From contig JAWDGP010004972.1 in the NCBI GenBank assembly GCA_033675545.1, positions 136,001 through 200,000 of the forward strand: DNA of 64,000 nt, given 5' to 3'. Shown here in pieces: positions 22,546 to 34,700 of this stretch. The DNA comes from Elysia crispata (lineage: Eukaryota; Mollusca; Gastropoda; Plakobranchidae). The notes below the pieces were generated by a model. That model saw nothing but the letters and a program-made list of their open reading frames with translations, did no database searches and was not told the origin of the DNA. How positions within the stretch are numbered: position 1 is the stretch's first letter; each line of letters opens with the position of its first letter. Position numbers and translations under genes: made by a program.

Positions 22546-23618
22546 GTGCATTTATATAGCGCATATCCAAATGATTAAAATGCTCTATGCGCCGTCCTCT
22601 CCATGGAACTAGTTGTTCATCAACTGTCAGGCATTTGATGGGATGTAATTTGTTTGCAGTTGCTTGTTCACCTCATCAAATAGATCTTGCACAGGGGTGA
22701 AAATATCTTTGTCTCGTTGGTTTGAACAGGTTGTCTTGTCATCAAACCTTAGTGCTGTGGACTGTTCGATAAATCGTTTCATGCTCATTGTGCAACCAGC
22801 CATACTAGCTACAAAGGCTCCATACCAAATTTTTGATACTTTCAGTAGATTTAATTTCTGTGCACCTAGATGAATAAAAAGTCCAATCAATGCTTTCAAC
22901 TCTACACTATCTACCGGTTTCCATTTTGAGCCCTCGCGCCTCTTACCCTCCTCATTTGTCATTTTGACAATAATGTTGATCATCCTGTCTGAAAAAATCA
23001 AATAAAATGCTGAAGAAACTGAGTCTACTGATCTAGAAAAACTGACATGACATTTTGGTTGTCTAAATACATTTCTTGTTGGTGTTCTTCCAACTTGAGA
23101 GACAGGTAGGCCCTACATTGCTCCAAACTATGGAACCATTTTTGATTATTTTTATATTACTGGACATAAGTAATGTTATTTCATTGTTAGCATCACTATC
23201 TTCTTGGATAATTTCTTCTTCATCTTCTAGTTCTGGGTCAGATTCTGCTAACAGGTCTGGATATTCATCACTGCTTTCATCTGACGATTCTATATCAGCT
23301 CTCTCATTCTCTAAGCCATCATCGTCATCAAGATGTTATGAAAAAAGAGCCAACTTTTTACACCCTTCAACACAACTTTACACCAAAATGACATTGTGAT
23401 TAACAAATAATAGGAAAATTATAAGGGATCCGTTCAGACCCCATTTATAGAAATAGGTTGTTTCCATAAATCTGTCATTTATATCAGGGGGTCGCTTTGG
23501 ACCCAAACTGATAAAAATAGGAGTGTACCATTACTATGCCTTTTTACAGTTAGGGAGTCCATTTGAACCCCAAATGTGTGAAATAGGAATATTTAGGTAT
23601 GGTATGAAATGGGGTTAA
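22065..23618 (-). pseudogene. piggyBac element relic
   Basis: Minus-strand fragments in order are an acidic leader (about 23330-23180), PTRNVFRQPKCHVSFS (about 23085), IFSDRMINIIVKMTNEEGKR with PVDSVELKALIGLFIHLGAQ (23001-22627), and a C-terminal part with NLGRENVKELAVPYHKTEE, equivalent to the block around the second catalytic aspartate (22442-22065). At the upstream end a TTAA (23615-23618) is followed inward by CCCCATTTCATACC, a piggyBac-like terminus, and gggtcc/ggaccc motifs recur at 23430-23580. The middle is interrupted by an AAT microsatellite and an apparent interspersed repeat. The first aspartate region is lost. Confidence 0.65.
22500..22605. repeat. (AAT)n tract plus short interspersed repeat
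   Basis: An AAT trinucleotide run (22503-22544) continues into AAAGTGCATTTATATAGCGC and a CTCTATGCGCC end. This AAT-plus-GCGC arrangement looks like the tail end of a short interspersed element inserted in the piggyBac relic. The family identity is unconfirmed. Confidence 0.5.
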
Positions 23619-23734
23619 ATGTACATTCTCGTTACATATACTTTAGATTGTGTTAAAAATCACAATCACACAATTTAAAATTAGCCCACATTGAACCAAA
23701 ATGAGACTATAAAAGATCATAACTGGATGAGAAT

Positions 23735-23935
23735 TTATGTTGGTAGCCTAGCAGTAGGCACTTGGACTTGGGATCAAAAGGTTCTGGGCTTAAATCCTGG
23801 CTATGCTAGGGCCTATAATGTTTCCTTGGAAAAGACACTTTTCACAAACTTCTACTATAGAACTAGACGTAAATGGGTACTGAATATTTATAATTGGAAG
23901 GTAAAACCTGCAACAGACCATTGTCCTGCCCAGGG
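23735..23935 (+). repeat. tRNA-derived SINE-like copy
   Basis: The sequence contains an A-box-like stretch (TAGCCTAGCAGTAGGC) and, about 35 bp on, a B-box-like stretch (CTGGGCTTAAATCCTGGC). A body with AATGGGTACTGAAT follows. This is the layout of a tRNA-headed SINE. A second, more diverged head occurs at 24355-24440. Confidence 0.55.
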
Positions 23936-24354
23936 TATGAAACACATGTTCTTGTTTTTGTTTTTTTTTTAGTTTGAACTTTAAAAGAGAGCTGCAAAGG
24001 TTTTATCATAGTTAATGCATAAACTGTTTTCATAGCGCAGCAAAAACTTGCCCAGCTCAAGCCAAAATTATAATGATCCTTGAAGACTAGCTTGCTGCCA
24101 GTGTACAAGTGAAAGCTCTACTTGAGACGAAGATCCAACAATACCAAGATTCCTGTATGACAATGGATTAGGCCAGATCATCCTTTAATGAAAATCGAAA
24201 TTGTTATACTATCAAAAAAAAAAAAACAAGCAATTTTAAACTTGTAAGTTATAATAGCTCTTTGTAGACTGATAAAAATCACCATCACATTTACAATGAA
24301 GCGACTAAAAAAAAATGAGATTAAAGCAAATCAATAGCAGATTTATAAGAATTC

Positions 24355-24440
24355 ACATAGGTGCTTTGCGGTAGGTGCTTGTATTTGGGATCGGAAGGTT
24401 CAGGGTTCTGGATTCAATGCCAAATATCCTATCCAATTGT
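24355..24440 (+). repeat. diverged tRNA-derived SINE-like head
   Basis: The stretch GTGCTTTGCGGTAGGTGCTT followed by GGGATCGGAAGGTTCAGGG matches the head of the copy at 23735 over about 60 bp. It is on the same strand, about 620 bp away. The body is not recognisable. Confidence 0.4.
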
Positions 24441-24639
24441 GATACACGGAATGTTCATATTCAGGATTTAACATGTTTCTTTTGGTCCATATTGATCTCA
24501 ATCTTTCATTGAAAGGAACTTCAAGGTCTTTAGTAGTGAAATGATTTCCTCCAGCCATTGTCAAAGTCAACTTCTGGGTGCTGTACAGGTTGTTGAGGAG
24601 GCAACAGCTGACTGCACTGGCACTTACACATCTGCCAAA

Positions 24640-24800
24640 ACATTGCTCTCTTCTGAATCACTTGGGTCTAGATCTAGTTTGACACTTCTTGGATAGGCAT
24701 CATTACAATCTTCATCATCTGAAAGATTTATCTCATTGATGACTTTTTCAGCTGTAAGTCTACGCACTTGAGTGGAGGAGCCTGGATCTGAGGCATATAG
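24640..24800 (-). pseudogene. piggyBac-type N-terminal fragment
   Basis: The minus strand reads STQVRRLTAEKVINEINLSD followed by DEDCNDAYPRSVKLDLDPSD and a stop. The R-R-L-T-A-E-K-V entry motif and acidic run match the start of piggyBac-like transposases such as the copy at 18941. Nothing downstream is preserved. Confidence 0.45.
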
Positions 24801-25643
24801 CTTGTTTCATGTTGAAAATGTCTTCACCGTTCAGCAGGCAAAACAAAACCAACTCATTAAAATTGAAAGCTCACTGCTAGATATTTTAACACGAAAACCG
24901 TCTTCATCATTTTGCACAGAATACTTTTAAAAAATCTCATTGGTTCTCTTATTTTAGAATAGAAAACGAATGGGAAAGTACCATAAAGTGAAGGATGTTT
25001 CTCATGGAAAGGCGCACTAGGTATAATTATACAGAAAGTAGGTCATCTCCCTTAAAGGCGCTCTGGGGGGCCACGGTTCTATGAGGGAGGAAGATTGGAA
25101 CTTCTAGAGTACAAAAAGGCAAAAAAAAAGTGTGCTCCTATTTTTGAAGTTACATGATTTGCAACCTTCACCATCGATTTATGATCTACAGCATACTTGT
25201 AAGATTTTAAATAGGCTTTATGTCGATTAGATTTAAATAAAGTGGTCAATATTATGGTCTAGATCTAGACTACAAAGTAGTTTGAATGGGTTTTTGTTAG
25301 TTTTCCACCCATAATAGATTGCATTTGAAATAACTAGAATTCACTGGAATTTTGAACATGTTGCATGAAAGCCTATACTTTGAAATGAAAAGCTAACTCT
25401 TAATTTCATAAGGTAAAGTTAATTGTTGATGGCATGTGCTATTCATTTAACATATCATTTATGAACAAATTTGTTCTCTTTGGTGCTGATCAAATACCTT
25501 TCATTGACACAAGTACTCGTTAATGATTTGCTCAGTTGAATTAAAGTTAAAAAAAAAAAATGGTTTTGGAAATTTCCTGCAAATGATTTTATTTATTTTG
25601 CAAATATTTGAATGACTAATCATGTACAGTTTTTGTACTGCAG
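24801..25643. other. no supported gene; presumptive METTL23 upstream region
   Basis: This stretch lies directly upstream of the first METTL23 coding exon. It may hold a non-coding first exon and promoter, since an AG acceptor (TTTTTGTACTGCAG) ends at 25643. No TATA box or CpG-rich segment is clear. Confidence 0.3.
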
Positions 25644-25661
25644 GCTTTCTATGGATTGAGA

Positions 25662-25745
25662 ATGAGTACAGAAAAGGTGACACACACAAGATTTGTGTTT
25701 CAAGATGCAAATTCAGAAGATTGTCTGGAAGTCATTATACCTGAG
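25662..25745 (+). CDS. METTL23: METTL23 coding exon 1 (residues 1-28)
   Basis: The exon encodes MSTEKVTHTRFVFQDANSED and ends VIIPE at the donor GAG/GTAATT. The exon probably starts at 25644 after the acceptor TACTGCAG, making the first 18 bases 5' UTR. The frame upstream of the ATG stays open only to 25617. Confidence 0.85.
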
Positions 25746-28700
25746 GTAATTTTGAATGCCTTGTTTTAAATAAAGCTATTTCCTAATACTTAAAGTTAAA
25801 GCTTTGAAACCGAAAATCATTTACATTTTATGGTAAGTAAATTTGATTATATACTTTCTTGGCTTTCACTTTAGTTCATATGAAAGGAGGAAACTGGCCC
25901 ATAAGAAATCCAAATTGTATACTTGAAGGCTATTTTAATTTTTCCTCAGTAGTGGATGTGATATTGCATTCAGTCAGAGCAAAGTTGAGGTATGAGGCTT
26001 GTTTGCTGCCAAATTAGATGAATTTGTCAAATGAGCTTCCTAGTCAAGCAGTGAAGTAGTACATGCTCTTGCGAAGCTGGGGTAATAAATTATTAAATAG
26101 GAAACAAAACCTATAGGTGAAAAACAAATATGTTTATAAAATTATGTATGAGAAAAGTTAGAATGAGAATAGGGAATTTACAAATTTGTTGGTGTAAAAA
26201 GAATTATATATTGATATATAAATATAAATATATATATAAATATAACTTAAAAAAGACAGTGTATGTGCACTTTGTGTTAAATAAATTGATAATTCGAAAC
26301 TAGTTTTGGATCTAAAAAATTATGTGTGAAAAAGAATATTTTAGAAGGATTAGGTTTTAGATTAACATTAATAACAATCAGCAAAAATAAACATGAAAAA
26401 CACAAGCCTCCTCAGAGATTTGTCTGTGTCAAAATTATCTGGATACATATACATATAAGTCTTGCATCCATTTCTTGCTATGTGTGGAGAGTTTTGTATC
26501 AGCAATGTAAGACTGCAGATTCAAAATGACATTACTGATTACAAATCTAACTATTGGCAGGTAGCCGAAGAATCTTATGGACTTTACATCTGGCCATGCT
26601 CCCCAGTTCTTGCCCAGTATGTCTGGCAAAGAAGGGCTTATGTGAAGAGCAAAAATGTTCTGGAGGTAAGGAGAATCAATCTGATTGGCTAGTCACCTTT
26701 TTTTTCTTAATTAAAGCTGTCTTAAGATGCAAATTTGCTTTAATTATTCCTTAGTAATAACATGTATCTTATTTGTGCTCATGTACGAACATGAATGACC
26801 ATAAGGAGTTTTGAATATTATACATAGTATACTTATGATTCATAGTTTGGTACACTTACAAACGCAAACAACTAAAACAAGAGTTTAACTGATTAAGGGG
26901 AAGAGTTTTGGATAATTTTTTTTTTTTATATTTTATCTAGAGTCCAAAGAAGAGTTAAAATTGTAATTGAGTATTATATATAAAGAGAGAGAGAGTGAGT
27001 GTGCACTTCTAATCACGTTTGATTGCGCATCATTTTGACCATCATCACACTTTTAGGTAGGGGCTGGCACAGCTTTGCCAGGTATTGTCGCAGCTAAATG
27101 TGGAGCAACCATAACACTAAGTGATCATATTGCCAGTCCGCATTGCCTGGACAGGTGTCATCAGAGTGCTGAGGTAAATGGACTTTCTGATGTGCGTGTT
27201 GTGGGTGTCACATGGGGCAGAGTCAGCCAAGTGCTATGTGATCTCAAGCCGCTGGATCTAATTTTGGCATCAGATTGTTTTTATGATACAAAAGGTATTT
27301 CATATCTTATATAGCTTTCCTTTCATCTTTACCTGGGATGAGCTTTTGCTGTTATCAATATTTCCCTTGTCCTGGAAAACTTTGACTATGAAAATGTTAC
27401 TCTTGTAACACAATATATGCTTTGAACATAAAGATCAATAATTTTTAGAACTAATGCAGACCATGGCCAATCAAAGTAAATGACCATTACAGCTGGAATT
27501 AAGATGAAAGGCTCATTGTTGACTTTGATGAGGAATATTCTGGAATTTTTTGTTGTTGTTGCTTTAGATAGGATAGAGTGGTAATTCTTTCCATGATGAG
27601 ATTGGTGTAAAAACTTCACATTCACAAAAGCAGTTTTGAAAGAGAGAAAATTCAAAATATCTTTGTGGGAAAGTATCTAATTTTTACTGTTGTGAGGAAT
27701 GAAATACATTGTTCTAATTTAGTTAGAAGGATCATTTAACTAATTTGGACTAGATGCTAAACACTCAAGTATTATACATTGAAATATACTAACATCAGGC
27801 CTCACAATTTTCCTCGGATCCGTGGAAATCCTTGGTTAGATCCTATTAGATCTAATTCTGGCTCTAGGACTTCAGGTCAAACCCTATTTTTATTTTTTTG
27901 ATGATTAAGGCCAGCCCTCATTGTTGTTTTTTTTCCTCCACACCACCCTAGTCTAGCGCGAGGAGGTGCAAAACTTAGATGAGACAGGAGTCTCTATACA
28001 TGATTATAAAAAAATGAGAAATCAAGGAGACGTTAACTTTAACTAATTACAGAGATCAGGCATAGTTGATGCCTTAACATACTGTATGTAATACAATCAT
28101 GTTACAACTGATAACTAACTGGGTTTTTTGGACCTTGCTTTGGGCCTGACTGCACACCTACACACGCATTTATTGTCTTGCCAAACTAGATAATGCGCAT
28201 GTCAAGACAGTGTATGCAGGTGCAGTCTGCCTTTTGATTAAGGTGTTGCGAGTAAGATCTCAATTAACACCAAGAAACAAAATCTGGCCAAACATATCAA
28301 TATTCACCAAAAAGTAACTTTAGAGGAAAAAAAGAAAAAGTTAAATAGCCTACAAACACGAGTCAAAGAAAGGACAGCATCCTAACAGTACTAGTTATAG
28401 TTGCAAAGGAAACTAACACTTATTCATTTGACAGTAGTACAGTAAAAATTCATGCAAGTGGTACTAATGTAAAAAAACAAGATAAGTTTGGCTCAGAAAC
28501 TGACTTTGATGAAGCAACAATTGTTGCCTTATTTGAGTGAAAAAAAAAACAACCGCAGGCTTTTTCCTACCCCTGGCTCTAAAAGTGAATGGGGCACTGA
28601 CTAGAGCAAGGAGAATGAGGTTCTCTGCTCTACCTTAAGCCCATGAATGAAATAATCCAAGTAAAAGTGAATTGTTCATGACTTTGGCAATTATAACAAT

Positions 28701-31700
28701 GCACAGTTGTTTTCACACGAAATATAAATTTTTAAAACCAACTACTTTGAATTCCTCTTCTCTGGAATTATTGTAGGTTACAAAAATCTGTTTATTTTGT
28801 TTTTAACTTTAAAATAATGGAATTCTAAGAAAAATTTTTTATTATCACTGTGGCGCCGATGATTTTCAGTGGTTGGGAACATTATGTGCTGTAACATGAC
28901 TTTTGCATTTTGAATTATGTTTTTAACCCTATAACTCTTCTCACTTGCTTTTATTTACACATTATATATTAAGAGAGTCATGAGATCCAATTCCATGATG
29001 AATTGAGCATAGGGAAATATTTCAAATATTGGTCAATTATAAAAACTTTCTAACTTTGTTTAAGTTAAAATAATACTCTTTACCAACTTAAATACAGTTT
29101 CATCGAAATTTACTTGGATTGTCAGAAGCTGTGGGTGTTAAATGCTCCACTCTGTTTTCTGTTTGGAGACTCTTCGTGGGTTTGAACCTCACACGATAGA
29201 TAGGATGGTTCAGGGCTTTGCTTTTTCCACTCCATACTGCTTGATGTGGACTGCATATCATTCTTGTTTTGTGAACAAGCTATTCAAACAACAAACAAGC
29301 AAACAAAATGTAACAATAATTTTATTTGTATAAGACGAAAAAGGACTTCTGAAACAATCAAACCGAGATAATTATTTACAGCCAAATGTTAACAGTTTTG
29401 CAAACTATGTCTGGATTCATTTCTGTAGATAATTGTATCTCACTGAATGATGATATTTCCTCCAGACTTTGAGGATGTCCTTATGACCATGGCCTTCCTG
29501 TTAGAGAACAATCCTAATGCTGAAGTTTGGGTCTCGTATCAAGATCGAAGGTAACATTTCTTAAGGAAGGAATTTCATTCTAAGGTTTTGTTCCCAAAGC
29601 CCCCCAACTTAATACATGTATTTCAGAAGCAATGAAGTTTGCCTAGAGGCTGATTCATATTGATTTGCTCCAAATGGAGATTTTTATGAAAAATTTCTAG
29701 GAAAATCAGTCAATGCCATGCTTAAAAAGCTGGGTGGGGGGTGGGGGGGTTCCTGAGACACTTTTTTCCGTTTTCAATTCAGCAATTTCTTACCTTAACT
29801 ATCAAGTCTAGCACCTTCAAAAATGTATCATAACAGTTTTGTTTTTAACTTTTCTTTTACGGTTGACATGGCAATGCGGCCATATTAGATTTTGTCCCCC
29901 AAAATCACTTATTTCAAAATCTATTTTGTCCTACATTTCTCAAGTAAATGATTTGAAACTTTGGAAATGTGTAGAGGCACCTGGATTTTTTATATCTTGG
30001 TAACTTCTTATTGCAATTTTTTTTTTATTATATTAATAAGCGATAAAGAACGAAAACTCAATTTTCCCACAAAAAACTCGTATTTCTGAAAAACTAAACA
30101 GAATATATTGGAAAGCTTCTATTATTTTATATATGGCAACAGAAACTAACATCATGCAATTTTTGAAAGAAATTGGCAGGTAAAGTTTGAAGAAGATGGA
30201 TTTTTAGTGAATAAAATGTAAGTTTTGAGAAAATTGCATTTGAAAGTTAGAGATATAAAAATGAAGTATATTTACAAGATCATAGTTGAAACTGACCCTA
30301 AAACATTCCTGCCTGATAGTGATACGATAGCCCTCCCTCCTCAGCCTCCTTTTCCAGTCTCGTCTTCTCTCTGGTTGCAGCAGTCATCTTTTTTCTTTTT
30401 TTGGCCTTCTTTTGCTCCACCAGAGTGCTTTTGTAAAGCTTCTTTTTCAGTCTAGCTTTCCCCAGTCTTTGGTCATGTTCACCTTCGTGAAATCCAAGAG
30501 ATTGTTTGACTGTCTTCAGTCCAAGTGGCACACTGTTGAACTCTGCTGCGGCCAATATCAGAGCAAACTGCACTCTTTTCAAGGAATGAAAGTTTTTCTT
30601 CGAGCACCTACACCACACAGAATGGTGAAAACTTTCATTTGGATTCTGTGTGGTCTTGAGCTCACATTTCCTCAGGAGCTGCAGTGAAGCGAGTCTTTTG
30701 TAGATTGGCCCCAGATATTGTTGCTGCAGAATGTAGTTCCAGTGGGTTGTGGACCTTTTTGCGGTGCTCAGTAGGGTAGAGGTGCTCCCCGATGGACTTC
30801 TTGAAAAAACACTAAGAGTCTGGGCCTGGGGGGGCAGAACTGGTGCTGAGGCAGGTCATCTGTCGAGTATCCATGATAGGCACTCGCTAGAATGTTTCGC
30901 CTCATCTCCTCTGCAGTCTTGACTCGTCTGATAGCTCTGCTGTAATAAATCTGCAGCTTCTGAATGGTTTGACGGCCACGACCTTGCCCTCCTTAACGTT
31001 ACCCCTCTCTTGCTGCAGTTAGAAACAAGGTTACGGAGAGCAGCACCCAGTCTCTTTCCCACATGGTTGATGCAGTCCTCCTCACGGCTGTTTGCCAGCC
31101 CTCGTTTAGTTTTCGCCTGGCCTATCAGGTGACACCCGCCGTGCCCCTGGTTCGCCCAGCCTCCTCGGCGCGGCTAAATTTAGATCTGCAGTGATCATGT
31201 TTCTGTACCAAATCTTATCCGGAAAAATACAATTTGAGCCATAAGATTACATTCTAGAGCCTTAAGAACATGTATTTTATTAACAAGGATAGTTTATATT
31301 GATATGGAATGTTAAACTGTCTCAAAAAATGGTTTTGAAAGAATTTAATGGGGTTTTCATAATACAGGTTTTTATTAGGTCACAATGACACACATAATGA
31401 AAGGTAATAGTAAACCATGAATATCTTCAACAGTCCACGAGTTATAGTTCCAAAAAAAGAATTAATGAAAAGACAAAAGGTTCTACCTCAGGGGTGGGCA
31501 ACTTCTCCAGTCGGTGGGCCAGATTTAGGAAAATGAAGTTATTGGTGGGCTGGATTTTTACATGGATAATATTCAATATCTTAATCACATTTTATTCACT
31601 AAAAGTGACTAATGCAAGAAATAAAGTAATAAATCGTGTATAATGTAAAGTTGTAAACTTTAAGCTTTACAATGAATAGAGATTAAAAAGTACTTAATAA

Positions 31701-34700
31701 ATTTATTATTTTATCATAATGTACTGATTGTACTTCAATAGCTACTGAAGTCAATGATACATTTGTGGCCGCTCAAACTTGTCAGTAAGCTGTTTGAATT
31801 CTGGCAGCATGTTTGATGTAGAAATTCTCAGTAAAGACTGCAGATGAACACCGGTTAGATTTGAACGCAGCTTGGTCTTGTTAATGTTCATGATCGAAAT
31901 GTTTGTTCACAAATGTATGTGGACCCAAACAGAAGGAGTAGTTTCATGGCCATCTTTCTCAGGTTGACAAACTTGGATGCATTCAGTGATGCATAAAATT
32001 TGTCAATGCTTTCAGACTGGAATTTCTCTTTCAGGGTAGAGTCACACTGCAGATCAATCAGTTCCAGTTGTACAACATCTGGCGCTTTTTCAAAGTCAGC
32101 TGTAAACGTTGACGACAATATCAAATTCATCAGCAAGTTTTTGGAAGTCCGCAAAACGACTACCAAATTCATTATCCAGTGCAGATATTATATTGGTGTA
32201 CTTATCAGTTGGCATCATTGGCTGGGCCATAGTTGCAAGTGTTGCAAAGTGTGTTGTGATATTCTGACTGAGCTGGCGAGAAAACAGTTTTAGCTTTACC
32301 CTGAATGCTTTCACTATTGAGTAAATTTCATGAGCAAAAGTGCCCTTCCCTTGAAGTTTGGTATTCAGTTCATTCATATTTTCAAAGAGATCGACTGCAA
32401 ATGCCAAATCTGACAGCCATTCTGATTGTTTGAGTTGAGGAAATTCTTCATCTTTCCCTTTAATCTCCAAAAATATTAAGTTTTCTGTTTTTAGATCCCA
32501 GACACGTCTCAGAACTTTCCCCACACTCAACCAGCGTACAGCTGTATGATACGGAACACCACTGTGATCGGAGTCGCAATCTTCCAGAAGCTTGGTAAAC
32601 TGTCTGTGATTTAGACCTCTCGCCCTAATGAAATTAACAATCTTTACAACTGGATCCACAACATGTCTCATGTCAAGCACATTTTTACACAACACTTCCT
32701 GGTGTATTATGCAATGTAAAAATATTAATTTCCTGGTGCAATCGACTTCTGCAACACGGTCACTTAGTCTCCTCAGTAGACCAACATTCTTTCCTGTCAA
32801 TGATGGACAACCATCCGTAGTAACAATGACCATTTTCTGCCGTGGTAATTCCATTGTACGAAATGCATTTTCTACATATTAAAAAATATCTCCCCTGGTA
32901 GTTGTGTCTTTCATTGATTCCATAGACAGCAATTCTTCAGTGATTTCGAAGTTTTCTGAAATGCCCCGTACAAAGATGAGAAGCTGTGCAGTATCATCGA
33001 CGTCAGTGCGTTCATCCAATGCCAGTGAAAACAGTTGAGATGAAGGTACAAGTCCTTTCAATTGTGATGTCACGTTTTCTCCAATTGTTTCAATGCGGCG
33101 CCGGCGAGCCAGGGTTCTTCTCGATAAACTCACTTCTTCAAACTTTTGTCTTTTTTCTGGACAGACTTGATCAGCTACATCGAGCATGCACTTTTTAATA
33201 AATTCACCATCACTGAATGGTTTGCTGTGTTTAGCAATGTGGTATGGGACCATAAAGCTAGCATGAGTGGAGGATTTCTGGGCCAAAGTGCTTTTTACTA
33301 ACACTTTCTGCTGCCTTGCAAGTTTTCTATCCAGTTCTGTTGCTCTAGTTTGCCGTTCCGCTTCTGATAAATTATTGCCATAGTTTCCATGTTTTGTCGC
33401 ATAATGACGACTAATGTTGTACTCTTTCAACACAGTGACACTTTGATTACACAGTAAACATGCTCCTTTATTGTCAATCTCTGTAAAGAAATACTTCGGC
33501 ATCCAATCTTTGTTAAATGCTCGACGCTCAGTGTCAACTTTACGTTTCTTGCGAAATTCCATGATTAAAATTAAATCCAATTTGTGTAAAATGTAAATTC
33601 TACATCTAAATCTCACTGATAACAGCGTAAGGATAACTAACAGTCACTTTGTTACCCAGTAATAGGCGATGTTTACAACAGAGATGGGCAGAATCGGAGT
33701 TGACTATTCTATTCTTCCTCAAGAGTTAGGGAATCGATTCTTTCAGTGAGGATCGACACTAGCCTCTACACACATGTCAGCCACGTGTATACTTATGAGT
33801 CACAGACTTGTGTTAAGCGTAACTTGCGTCAATAATTTAATTATTGCTTTTTATTAATCTTAATCTTTCCCGTAGCTAAAGCCACGGGCCCCATTACAGT
33901 GTATGGTCGGATACAGTCTGCGAACCAGTCAAAATCCCTTCAGGGGCCGGACCCGGCCCGCGGGCCGTATGTTGCCCACCCCTGTTCTATCTTGTATTTG
34001 GTGAATATCTTGAGGGGCTCTGTGTAAGTTCGGCGGTGAATTAAGATTGAAGAATCATTTCATATATTTTCCAATCCGCATGCGATGTTATCCAAATCCA
34101 GGTAACAAAAGTTACTGTTATTGTTAACAAGAGGTTCAACTCAAGTAATGAGTGAAACTGTTCATCTTATAGCTAATTTAATGTTGATACATCACAAAAA
34201 TATATGGAAGTTTAGAATTATTATCGTTTAATACTTCACAAACGCACACTCTAATTCCTTTCTTTTTTTTGTGTGGGATAAGTGATTGTAAAAGTTTCGA
34301 TGTTTGGAGAAGGTGAGACTTCATTGTGCTTTTTAGTTGACATGCTTCATCTTTCATCGCTTGTGTTCTTTTTTGTATTTTTCTTATTGTTGAGTGTAAG
34401 AGTTCCCCACCCTGTTCTCCCAGTAAACCCAAACCAAATCTATATCTTTGTATAAAAGGTATGCAATGATGCTCTAAAACGTGGTGCTTTGGAAGAATTT
34501 TGTCTGGAAAGTGTCTGCGGTAAACTGACATATAATGATCTACTGCTTGCTGTATTTGTGGTATGTCGCTAGAGTGGATTGGATCACAGTGTGAAACTAA
34601 TTTGTGGACTCTTGAAAATGCAGCGTTAATACATTCTAGTTTTGTTTTAAGAATAAATGCTTTGTCTATAATGTTTTGATTGTTTTGCATTTCGTTGTCT

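Noticed and set aside
31888-33562. Domesticated GTF2IRD2/ZBED-type host gene
   Set aside because: Perfect hAT inverted repeats, an 8-bp target duplication, an in-frame stop and two frameshifts show an ordinary decaying transposon.
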